A stretch of 49,885 nt of DNA from contig URNF01000002.1 of the NCBI GenBank assembly GCA_900549155.1, positions 1-49,885 of the forward strand. The letters are read 5' to 3'. A model generated the notes under the pieces. That model saw only the letters and a list, made by a program, of their open reading frames with translations, did not search any database and was not told where the DNA came from. A program made the translations under genes and the position numbers. The stretch is from an uncultured Oscillospiraceae bacterium (GTDB lineage: Bacteria; Bacillota; Clostridia; Oscillospirales; Acutalibacteraceae). Positions 8,087 to 14,570 of this stretch are shown piece by piece (the stretch's first letter is position 1; each line of letters begins with the position of its first letter).

Positions 8087-8121
8087 TGTATCTTTCGCAT
8101 AACGGATATGCGAAAAATACA
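8087..8121. promoter_or_regulatory. Inverted repeat at hydrogenase transcription start
   Basis: Two 15-bp arms (8087-8101 and 8107-8121) separated by five bases and differing at one position; each contains TTTCGCATA. It covers roughly +4 to +38 of the predicted transcript, so it could be a repressor operator or a leader hairpin. It does not look like the Rex site TTGTGAnnnnnnTCACAA. Confidence 0.6.
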
Positions 8122-8131
8122 TACCGTTCTC

Positions 8132-8137
8132 ATTATA
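8132..8137 (-). promoter_or_regulatory. Hydrogenase operon promoter (extended -10)
   Basis: The minus strand reads TGCTATAAT, an extended -10 box with a perfect TATAAT. No good -35 hexamer sits at the right spacing. Transcription should begin near 8125, about 65 bases before the hydC start. Confidence 0.65.
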
Positions 8138-8192
8138 GCAAAGAGTTTTCAAAAATACCAGTGCTAAATTGTATTTTTTCGCGATTTATAAA

Positions 8193-8222
8193 GAAAAAAA
8201 GCAGTGCTTTTGACACTGCTTT
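8193..8222 (-). terminator. Terminator of the dnaX-smpB operon
   Basis: On the minus strand AAAGCAGTG and CACTGCTTT pair around a short loop, followed by seven T. It lies 30 bases after the smpB stop and separates that operon from the hydrogenase operon. Confidence 0.9.
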
Positions 8223-8251
8223 CCCATTTGGGACAAAATTATGATACATCT

Positions 8252-8716
8252 TTATGCATTTCGCTCCTTGAGCGCGCGTTCCGCTTCCCGTTTCATGTCC
8301 CGACGGGCGGCGTCCTCGCGCTTGTCATAGAGCTTTTTGCCGCGGCAAAGCCCGACCTGCACCTTCATGAGCGAGCCCTTGCGATAGAGCGACAGCGGAA
8401 TGAGCGTCAGCCCCTTCTGCTTTGACAGTCCATAGAGCCGCAGAATTTCCCGCTTGTGCAGCAAAAGCCGCCGCACGCGCAGCGGGTCGCGGTTGAAAAT
8501 GTTGCCGTGGTCATAGGGGGAGATGTGCATACCGTTTATGAACATTTCCCCCTCGACGACGCTGCACCAGGCGTCCTTCAGGTTGACACCGCCCGCGCGG
8601 ATGGCTTTCACCTCTGTGCCGCACAGCTCGATGCCTGCCTCGATGCTTTCCTCGACAAAATATTCATGATATGCCTTTTTGTTGGCGGCAACGGTTTGTG
8701 TCGTTTGTTGCTTCAT
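8252..8716 (-). CDS. smpB: SsrA-binding protein SmpB
   Basis: 154-residue partner of tmRNA in rescue of stalled ribosomes. Family hallmarks are visible: NKKAYHEYFVEESIEAGIELCGTEVKAIR at the N-terminal end of the barrel, the NGMHISPYDHGN segment, RRLLLHKREI, and KGLTLIPLSLY. The basic C-terminal tail ends RDMKREAERALKERNA. It is the last gene of the cluster, 11 bases after recR, and is followed by a strong terminator. No ssrA gene is seen in the window. Confidence 0.97.
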   Translation of the reverse strand: MKQQTTQTVAANKKAYHEYFVEESIEAGIELCGTEVKAIRAGGVNLKDAWCSVVEGEMFINGMHISPYDHGNIFNRDPLRVRRLLLHKREILRLYGLSKQKGLTLIPLSLYRKGSLMKVQVGLCRGKKLYDKREDAARRDMKREAERALKERNA

Positions 8717-8727
8717 GGCGGTTCTCC

Positions 8728-9327
8728 TTACAGCTCCGAGCGCCCCTCAAGCGAGCGGCGCAGCGTGACCTCGTCCGCATATTCCAGATCGCCGCCCACG
8801 GGGATGCCGTAGGCAAGGCGGGTGACCCTGATGGGAAAGGGCTTCAAAAGCCGTGCGATATACATGGCGGTCGCTTCCCCCTCAACGGTGGGATTGGTCG
8901 CCATGACGACCTCCTTGACCTGCTCGTCGGTGAGACGGGTGAGCAGCGGACGGATGCGGATGTCGTCGGGACCGATGCCGTCCATGGGCGAGATCGTGCC
9001 GTGCAGCACATGATACAGCCCGTGATATTCCCTTGTGCGCTCCAGCGCCGCGACGTCGCGCGGGTCTTCCACCACGCAGATGACCGAGCGGTCGCGGTCC
9101 GCCGCCGCGCAAACGGGGCAAAGTTCCTTGTCGGTCAGGTTGCAGCAAACGCTGCATTCGTGGATGCTCTCGCGCGCCTCGCGGATGGCGGAGACGAACG
9201 CCGCCGCCTTGTCCTCCGGCTGACGCAGCAGGAAAAAGGCAAGCCGTCCGGCGGACTTGTGTCCGATGCCGGGCAGCGTTTCCAGCTGCTCCACCAGCCG
9301 TTCAAGCGGCGCTACCGTATATCCCAT
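8728..9327 (-). CDS. recR: Recombination protein RecR
   Basis: 199 residues, full length. Helix-hairpin-helix region LPGIGHKSAGRLAFFLL near the N-terminus, the four-Cys zinc motif CSVCCNLTDKELCPVC, then a Toprim domain beginning ICVVEDPRDVAALE. RecR works with RecO and RecF in loading RecA at gaps. It lies eight bases after ybaB; dnaX-ybaB-recR is a widely conserved order. Confidence 0.97.
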   Translation of the reverse strand: MGYTVAPLERLVEQLETLPGIGHKSAGRLAFFLLRQPEDKAAAFVSAIREARESIHECSVCCNLTDKELCPVCAAADRDRSVICVVEDPRDVAALERTREYHGLYHVLHGTISPMDGIGPDDIRIRPLLTRLTDEQVKEVVMATNPTVEGEATAMYIARLLKPFPIRVTRLAYGIPVGGDLEYADEVTLRRSLEGRSEL

Positions 9328-9335
9328 ACCGTACC

Positions 9336-9683
9336 TCAGAACAGCCCCGGCACGTTCATGCCGCCCGCGATGCGGGACATCTGCTGTTCGGCGTCCTCGC
9401 TTGCCTTGCGGTTTGCCTCGTTGACGGCGGCAATGACCAGATCGGCGAGCATCTCGGCGTCGTCGGGATCAATGACCTCCGGCTCGATTTTGAGTGCGGT
9501 GATCTCATGCTTGCCGTTCACGGTCGCTTCCACCGCGCCGCCGCCCGCCGTGGCGGTATAGACGGACGCCTGCAGCTCCTCCTGCTTCGCGGCAGCCTCT
9601 TCCTGCATCTTCTGTGCCTGGCGGATCATGCTTTGCAGGTTGCCCGGGCCGCCGCCCATTCCCTGCGGTAATCTTGCTTTCAT
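9336..9683 (-). CDS. YbaB/EbfC family nucleoid-associated protein
   Basis: 115 residues. A Gly-rich start (MKARLPQGMGGGPGN) is followed by the long helix QSMIRQAQKMQEEAAAKQEEL and the GGGAVEATVNGKHEITALKI strand region typical of YbaB/EbfC DNA-binding proteins. The ATG at 9683 has AGGGGA upstream; the longer frame reads into the dnaX end. The dnaX stop is 16 bases upstream. Confidence 0.95.
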   Translation of the reverse strand: MKARLPQGMGGGPGNLQSMIRQAQKMQEEAAAKQEELQASVYTATAGGGAVEATVNGKHEITALKIEPEVIDPDDAEMLADLVIAAVNEANRKASEDAEQQMSRIAGGMNVPGLF

Positions 9684-9699
9684 ACTGTATATCCCCTTT

Positions 9700-11346
9700 T
9701 TAGGTTTGTATATCCACGCCGCGTTCCCGATTTTGACGGATGAAGGCGGCAAGCGGATCGTTCGGCGCGTCCGCCGACGGTTTTTTCTTGATACCGATGC
9801 GATAGGTATTCCCCGTGATCTGCTTGATGGTGTTCACGAGAATTTGCTTGTTGCCGTCACGGGTGACAAGCGTGCGGAACATGTCGTTGTCGGTGCAGAC
9901 CAGCACGATGTCGCCGCGCAGCAACGCCGTCGAGCCGACCAGCACGCCGCAAAGCGGGGGACAGGTCGTTCCCAGCGCTTCCACCACCTCGCCCCATGCA
10001 GCAAACGGCACTTCCTCGCCATCCGCCGCCGGTGCGATCGGTGCCGCCGGTGGGACCGGTGCCGCCGGCGCGACCGGTGCTACCGGTGTAGGTGTGGGCG
10101 TGGGGACAGGCTCTTGCATCGGCGCTGTCACCGGTTGTGTCTCGGGCACTGCCTGTGCGACCGGTGCGACCGGCACGGCAGGCGTCGCCTGTGCGACCGG
10201 CGCGGGGGGCGCACCCTTTTCAAGCGCCGCTACACGGCGGGTGAGCGCGGCAAGGTCGCCGGACAATTCCGGACGACACAGCCGCAAAACCGCCATCTCC
10301 ATTTCCACGCGGCGGGACACGCCACCGCGCAGACGGTCCAGCGTTTCCTGTAGCACCGCCAGGTGATGCAGCACCGTCGCCATATCGGTGGCGGCTGCCG
10401 CCGTTTTCAGCTGTTCCAATTCCTCGGAGGAGACAACGACAAGCGCCGTCGGATCCTTGACGGTCTTGACGATCATGATGTCGCGGCAATGCTCCACCCA
10501 TTCGGCACACAGCCGTTCCATGTCCTTTGAACCGCGATACAGCGTGTCGATGACGGCAAGCGCTTTCGCGGTGTCGCCTGCGGCGACTGCTGCAGACAGC
10601 TCGAAAATGTGCGACCGTCCCGCCAGTCCCGCAGCGGCGGTCACCACCTCGGCGGTCACCTCGCGGGAATGGGAAACACACTGATCCAGCAAAGAAAGCG
10701 CGTCCCGCATCGCACCGTCGGACAGCCGCGCCAAAAGCAACGCCGCGTCGTCGGTGACGGAAAAGCCCTCTTTTTCCGCCACAAAGCGGATGCGCGCCGC
10801 GATGTCGGCGGGGGTGATGCGGGTGAAATCAAACCGCTGACAGCGGGATAGGATCGTTGCGGGCAGCTTGTGCACCTCGGTGGTCGCCAGCACAAAAATA
10901 ACGTGTGCAGGCGGCTCCTCCAGCGTTTTGAGCAGCGCGTTGAATGCGCCTGCGGACAGCATGTGCACCTCATCGATGATATACACACGGTATTTCGCGG
11001 CGGCGGGGGTGAAGTTCACCTCTTCCCGCAGCTCGCGGATGCTGTCAACGCCGTTGTTGGACGCTGCGTCGATCTCCACGACGTCCAAGATCGAGCCGTC
11101 GTCGATGCCGCGGCAGATCTCACACTCGTTGCAGGGATCGCCGTCAACGGGGGACAGACAGTTGACCGCCTTGGCAAGGATTTTGGCACAGGTGGTCTTG
11201 CCCGTGCCGCGACAGCCGGTGAACAGATAGGCGTGCGCCGGTGTGCCGTTTTTGATCTCGTTTCTCAGCGCGGCAGTCACCGTTTCCTGTCCGCAGACAT
11301 CGGAAAAGGTCTGCGGGCGATATTTGCGATACAGCACCTGATACAA
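9700..11346 (-). CDS. dnaX: DNA polymerase III subunits gamma/tau
   Basis: 548-residue clamp-loader ATPase. The start is TTG at 11346, giving MYQVLYRKYRPQTF as in relatives, with AGAGGTG upstream; longer in-frame starts lie in the SRP RNA. Walker A GCRGTGKTTCAK, a Cys cluster (CLSPVDGDPCNECEIC) that binds zinc in this family, and DEVHML Walker B are present. Residues about 390-460 are a Pro/Ala/Val-rich linker encoded by degenerate GACCGGTGC-like repeats; a tau-like C-terminal domain follows. No obvious slippery frameshift site was seen. It is just downstream of the SRP RNA gene, as in Bacillus. Confidence 0.96.
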   Translation of the reverse strand: MYQVLYRKYRPQTFSDVCGQETVTAALRNEIKNGTPAHAYLFTGCRGTGKTTCAKILAKAVNCLSPVDGDPCNECEICRGIDDGSILDVVEIDAASNNGVDSIRELREEVNFTPAAAKYRVYIIDEVHMLSAGAFNALLKTLEEPPAHVIFVLATTEVHKLPATILSRCQRFDFTRITPADIAARIRFVAEKEGFSVTDDAALLLARLSDGAMRDALSLLDQCVSHSREVTAEVVTAAAGLAGRSHIFELSAAVAAGDTAKALAVIDTLYRGSKDMERLCAEWVEHCRDIMIVKTVKDPTALVVVSSEELEQLKTAAAATDMATVLHHLAVLQETLDRLRGGVSRRVEMEMAVLRLCRPELSGDLAALTRRVAALEKGAPPAPVAQATPAVPVAPVAQAVPETQPVTAPMQEPVPTPTPTPVAPVAPAAPVPPAAPIAPAADGEEVPFAAWGEVVEALGTTCPPLCGVLVGSTALLRGDIVLVCTDNDMFRTLVTRDGNKQILVNTIKQITGNTYRIGIKKKPSADAPNDPLAAFIRQNRERGVDIQT

Positions 11347-11371
11347 GGCTGTCACCTCTTTGCAAAAAAAT

Positions 11372-11518
11372 ACCGTAGGCACTCCGGCATACGGACGGAC
11401 AGGCGGACTGCGGCGCACGGAGACAGCCGCTTAATGCTGCTCGGTTCCCCGCCTGACATGGTTCACAGCGCACCGTCGCGCAGGACCCATCCGTCCGTAT
11501 GCCGGAATGTATACGGCA
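11372..11518 (-). ncRNA. ffs: Signal recognition particle RNA (small bacterial type)
   Basis: The minus strand contains the conserved SRP core: GTGAACCATGTCAGGCGG, then GGAACCGAGCAGCATTAAG with the GGAA-type tetraloop. The ends form a long helix: ATTCCGGCATACGGACGGA near the 5' end pairs with TCCGTCCGTATGCCGGAGT near the 3' end. About 147 nucleotides; the ends are estimated from the helix and promoter. It lies between rpsT and dnaX, the usual neighbourhood in Firmicutes. Confidence 0.93.
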
Positions 11519-11524
11519 TCTATT

Positions 11525-11553
11525 ATTATATGTGCATGGCGGCAAAAAGTCAA
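11525..11553 (-). promoter_or_regulatory. Promoter of SRP RNA
   Basis: TTGACT-N17-TATAAT on the minus strand, with the -10 box at 11525-11530. It predicts a start near 11518, which matches the end of the SRP RNA helix, and may also drive dnaX-ybaB-recR-smpB. Confidence 0.88.
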
Positions 11554-11563
11554 GGGCGGCGGC

Positions 11564-11595
11564 AAAAAAATAAGGCTGCGCAAAGCGCAGCCTTA
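11564..11595 (-). terminator. rpsT terminator
   Basis: TAAGGCTGCGC and GCGCAGCCTTA pair around TTT and are followed by seven T on the minus strand, ten bases after the rpsT stop. Confidence 0.93.
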
Positions 11596-11605
11596 CAATT
11601 TGTCC

Positions 11606-11857
11606 TTACGCGTTCGCTTTTTTAGCGAGGGCGGACTTTTTCCTTGCAGCCGTATTCTTGTGCAGGAGACCCTTCGCAGCAGCCTGATCGATCTTCTTGA
11701 CGGCGGCTTTCAAGGCTTCTTCCTTGTTCTCACCGGCAACGATGGCGGCGTTCGCGTTCTTGATCTCGGTTCTCAGAGCGGAGCGGGCAGCTTTATTGCG
11801 GGCGGCCTTCACCGCATTGACCTTCACGCGCTTCTTGGCGGATTTAATATTGGGCAT
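11606..11857 (-). CDS. rpsT: 30S ribosomal protein S20
   Basis: 83-residue Lys/Ala-rich helical protein starting MPNIKSAKKRVKVN and ending AARKKSALAKKANA, as expected for S20, which binds 16S rRNA early in 30S assembly. ATG 11857 is chosen because AGGAGGTG is about six bases upstream; a GTG two codons earlier overlaps that site. It has its own promoter and terminator and is divergent from gpr. Confidence 0.97.
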   Translation of the reverse strand: MPNIKSAKKRVKVNAVKAARNKAARSALRTEIKNANAAIVAGENKEEALKAAVKKIDQAAAKGLLHKNTAARKKSALAKKANA

Positions 11858-11899
11858 GGTCACACCTCCTAAACAGCAAATTCAAATCACGCACACAAT

Positions 11900-11928
11900 A
11901 TAGTAGCACCCTTTTTCAAAAAAAGCAA
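11900..11928 (-). promoter_or_regulatory. rpsT promoter
   Basis: TTGCTT-N17-TACTAT on the minus strand. The -35 end lies 12 bases from the gpr promoter on the other strand. Confidence 0.7.
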
Positions 11929-11940
11929 CTGTTTTTTTCG

Positions 11941-11969
11941 GAATATCCCGATTTTTTTCACGGATACTA
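11941..11969 (+). promoter_or_regulatory. Sigma-G-like promoter of gpr
   Basis: GAATA (11941-11945), 17 bases, then GATACTA (11963-11969). This is close to the forespore sigma-G pattern GMATR-N17/18-CATnMTA and sits 28 bases before the gpr start. Confidence 0.65.
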
Positions 11970-11997
11970 AGAAAAACGAGAAAAAAGAGGGATAGCT

Positions 11998-12879
11998 ATG
12001 CAGCTGCGCACCGATCTGGCGCTGGAAGCGGTCGCCATGGCGGGGGAAACGCTCGGCGACAACGACCGCACGCTTTCCGAACACGAAGAGGCGGGCGTCA
12101 CCGTCACCCGTCTCACGGTCAAAAGCGAAAGGGCGGCGGAGGTGTATGATAAGCCGTGCGGGGAATATGTGACGCTTTCCCTGCCGCCGCTTACGGACGA
12201 CGAGAAAAAGCTGCTCGAGGCGGCAACGCTGGCAGCAGCGGAGATCCGCCGCTTTTTGCCGCAGGACGGCACGGTGCTGACGGTGGGACTGGGCAACCGC
12301 GCCATCACGCCCGATGCGCTCGGCCCGCGCGCAGCGGACATGGTGCTTGCCACCCGCCACATACGCGGCGAATTTGCCCGCAGCGTGGGACTTTCCGACC
12401 TGCGCCCGTCGGCGGTGGTCGTGCCGGGCGTGCTGGGGCAGACCGGCACGGAAAGCGGCGAATTGGTGCGCGGGGTGTGCGGTGTGGTGCAGCCCGCCGC
12501 CGTCATCGCCGTCGATGCGCTTGCCGCACGCAGCGTGGCAAGGCTCGGCTGCACGGTACAGGTGTCGGACACCGGCATCGCGCCCGGTGCGGGGGTCGGC
12601 AATCATCGGCTGCCGCTGTGCGCCGAAACGCTCGGTGTGCCCGTCATTGCGGTCGGCGTGCCGACGGTGGTGGATGCGGCGACGGTTGCCGCCGATTGCG
12701 GCGCGGACGCGGAAACGGTGGAGCGGATCGCGCCTGCGGCAAGGCGGCTGGTGGTGACCCCGCGGGAGATCGACCTGCTCATCGGCAGAGCTGCCCGCCT
12801 TGTGGCGGCGGCGATCAACGCCGCCCTGCAGCCCGACTATGCGCCGCTCGAGCTCATTTCGCTGGCATTGGACTCGTGA
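11998..12879 (+). CDS. gpr: Germination protease GPR
   Basis: 293-residue spore protease that degrades small acid-soluble spore proteins on germination. The pattern is typical: MQLRTDLALEAVAMAG at the N-terminus (propeptide region), TVGLGNRAITPDALGPRAADMVLATRHI, VVVPGVLGQTGTESGE, VIAVDALAARS and DTGIAPGAGVGNHR. The length is somewhat short compared with Bacillus GPR (about 370) but normal for clostridial forms. GAGGGA precedes the ATG. It is monocistronic, with a forespore-type promoter. Presence of gpr and spoIIP argues for true spore formation. Confidence 0.95.
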   Translation: MQLRTDLALEAVAMAGETLGDNDRTLSEHEEAGVTVTRLTVKSERAAEVYDKPCGEYVTLSLPPLTDDEKKLLEAATLAAAEIRRFLPQDGTVLTVGLGNRAITPDALGPRAADMVLATRHIRGEFARSVGLSDLRPSAVVVPGVLGQTGTESGELVRGVCGVVQPAAVIAVDALAARSVARLGCTVQVSDTGIAPGAGVGNHRLPLCAETLGVPVIAVGVPTVVDAATVAADCGADAETVERIAPAARRLVVTPREIDLLIGRAARLVAAAINAALQPDYAPLELISLALDS

Positions 12880-12890
12880 GTATCAAAAAA

Positions 12891-13086
12891 GCCGCCCCCC
12901 GACAATGGACGGCAAGGAGAATTTGCGGAAGGACGGGGACTTTGTTTTTCTTTCTATAAATAGGGGGTACACTTGTTCAAATTGTCCGTTTTTGCATCTT
13001 TGCTTCAAAAATGCAAAATGCCGTCCCCGATAATGGACGGCAAGGAGAATTTGCGGAAGGACGGAAAACGTTGTTTTCCGTCCTTC
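12891..13086. repeat. Duplicated hairpin-bearing intergenic repeat
   Basis: A 33-bp sequence occurs exactly twice, at 12904-12936 and 13032-13064, and similarity extends left to about 45 bp. Each copy begins with a GCCG-rich stretch that can pair with GGACGGC. The second copy runs into a perfect 14-bp hairpin (13056-13069 with 13073-13086) ending at the mnmE stop. No protein is evident. It fills the convergent gap between gpr and mnmE. Confidence 0.75.
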
Positions 13087-14459
13087 TATTTGCCGACACA
13101 AAATCGGTGGAACACCTCATCCACCACTGCCTCGGTGGTGCGTTCTCCCGTGAGGGACAGGATGGCGGCAATGGCGTCGTCGATGCACACCGACACCGCA
13201 TCCGGCGTCATGCCGATTGCAACGGCGTTTTGCGCTTCTTTCACAGCTGTGAGCGCATTTTCGGCACATGTGCGCTGCCGCTCGGTCTGCAACAGCACCG
13301 TGTCCGCCTGCAGGCGGCAAACGCCGGTGACCTTTTCCACCGCTGCTTTCAACCGCTCGACGCCGTCCCCCGTTTTCGCCGACAGCGGCACGACGGCGGG
13401 AACTGCGGCGGCGATCTCTTCGGTTTCGATCGCGGCGGGGATGTCCGTTTTATTGATCACGGCGATCGCCGTTTCATTTTGCAGGGTGGAAAGGAGCGCG
13501 CGATCCTCTGCGGTGAGCGGCTTGCTGCCGTCAAACACCGCCAGCACCAGCGCCGCATGCGCCATGCGGCGGCGCGCTTTTTCGACGCCGATCGCCTCGA
13601 CGGCGTCGCCCGTGTCCCGCAGCCCCGCCGTGTCGGATAGGCGCAGCGTGACCTCGCCGAGCCGTACCGTTTCTTCCACAATGTCGCGGGTCGTGCCCGC
13701 GATGGGGGTGACGATGCTGCGCTCACATCCGGCAAGCAGGTTCATGAGGGTGGATTTGCCGACGTTGGGGCTGCCGACAATGACGGTGTCGATGCCCTCG
13801 CGCAGCACCCGCCCCGCGTCGAAATCGGCAAGCAGCGCCGCAAGCGTTTTTTCGGCGTCGGCAAGCGTGGCGGAAAGGGCTTCGTCGGAAAGGGCGGGGA
13901 TGTCATCATCGGGATAATCGACAAAGGCGGAAAACTGCGCCGCCGTTGCGAGAAGGGCGGCTTTCACACCGTCGAGACGGCGAAAAACGCTCCCCTCCTT
14001 TGCGGCAAGAGCGGTTTTGGCGGCAAGCTTGCCGTCGGCGGCGATGAGCGACATGACCGCTTCTGCGCCGGACAGATCGAGCTTGCCGTTTTCAAAGGCG
14101 CGGCGGGTGAATTCGCCCGCTTCTGCGGGGCGTGCGCCCGCCGCATAGAGCGCACGCAGCGTGCGGCGCAAAAGATACACGCCGCCGTGCAGCGACAGCT
14201 CCACGGTGTTCTCGCCGGTATAGCTGTGCGGCGCACGGAAAACCAGCGCCACACATTCGTCGATCACGCCATCACCGTCCGCAACATGGCCGAAAGCGGC
14301 GCGCCAGCCGCCGAGCGCGGCAAGCGGCTTTCCCGACACGGCGCGAAACACGCGGTCGGCAACGGCGATCGCGTCGTCGCCCGAAATGCGCAAAACGCCC
14401 AGCCCTGCGGGTGCGGCGGGGGTGGACAGCGCGGCGATGGTATCCCTTTGCAAATTCAC
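13086..14459 (-). CDS. mnmE: tRNA modification GTPase MnmE
   Basis: 457 residues, full length. With MnmG it modifies the wobble uridine (cmnm5U) of certain tRNAs. N-terminal tetrahydrofolate-binding domain (DTIAALSTPAAPAGLGVLRISG), helical domain, then the inserted G domain: GSPNVGKSTLMN (P-loop), GTTRDI, DTAGLRDTGD and NKTD, and the C-terminal FHRFCVGK whose Cys is conserved. The Lys-rich Bacillus oriC-end neighbours (mnmG, jag) are not here. Its sigma-A promoter is back to back with the spoIIP promoter. Confidence 0.97.
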   Translation of the reverse strand: MNLQRDTIAALSTPAAPAGLGVLRISGDDAIAVADRVFRAVSGKPLAALGGWRAAFGHVADGDGVIDECVALVFRAPHSYTGENTVELSLHGGVYLLRRTLRALYAAGARPAEAGEFTRRAFENGKLDLSGAEAVMSLIAADGKLAAKTALAAKEGSVFRRLDGVKAALLATAAQFSAFVDYPDDDIPALSDEALSATLADAEKTLAALLADFDAGRVLREGIDTVIVGSPNVGKSTLMNLLAGCERSIVTPIAGTTRDIVEETVRLGEVTLRLSDTAGLRDTGDAVEAIGVEKARRRMAHAALVLAVFDGSKPLTAEDRALLSTLQNETAIAVINKTDIPAAIETEEIAAAVPAVVPLSAKTGDGVERLKAAVEKVTGVCRLQADTVLLQTERQRTCAENALTAVKEAQNAVAIGMTPDAVSVCIDDAIAAILSLTGERTTEAVVDEVFHRFCVGK

Positions 14460-14490
14460 GGTTTGTCCCTCTTTTTATCAGTATAGTAGC

Positions 14491-14519
14491 AGTATAGTGG
14501 AAAACGGCACGTTTGTAAA
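14491..14519 (-). promoter_or_regulatory. mnmE promoter
   Basis: TTTACA-N17-TATACT on the minus strand; a second TATACT lies about ten bases downstream. Confidence 0.75.
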
Positions 14520-14520
14520 G

Positions 14521-14549
14521 GCATATTTCCCCGCACACGCACATACCTA
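14521..14549 (+). promoter_or_regulatory. Sigma-E-like promoter of spoIIP
   Basis: GCATATT (14521-14527), 14 bases, then CATACCTA (14542-14549). This fits the mother-cell sigma-E pattern KMATATT-N14-CATACA-T in most positions and lies about 20 bases before the spoIIP start. Confidence 0.65.
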
Positions 14550-14570
14550 TTAGAGAAGGGGGCGTGTCCG

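Noticed and set aside
8087..8121. Rex-binding site at the hydrogenase promoter
   Set aside because: The repeat is TTTCGCATA-type; the Rex half-site TTGTGA is absent.
9815..10366. Collagen-like Gly-Ala-Thr repeat protein on the plus strand
   Set aside because: It is the antisense of the Pro/Ala-rich DnaX linker; it has no ribosome binding site.
12156..12959. 267-residue plus frame overlapping gpr
   Set aside because: Out-of-frame shadow, Arg/Gly-rich; gpr in the other frame is full length with a proper start.
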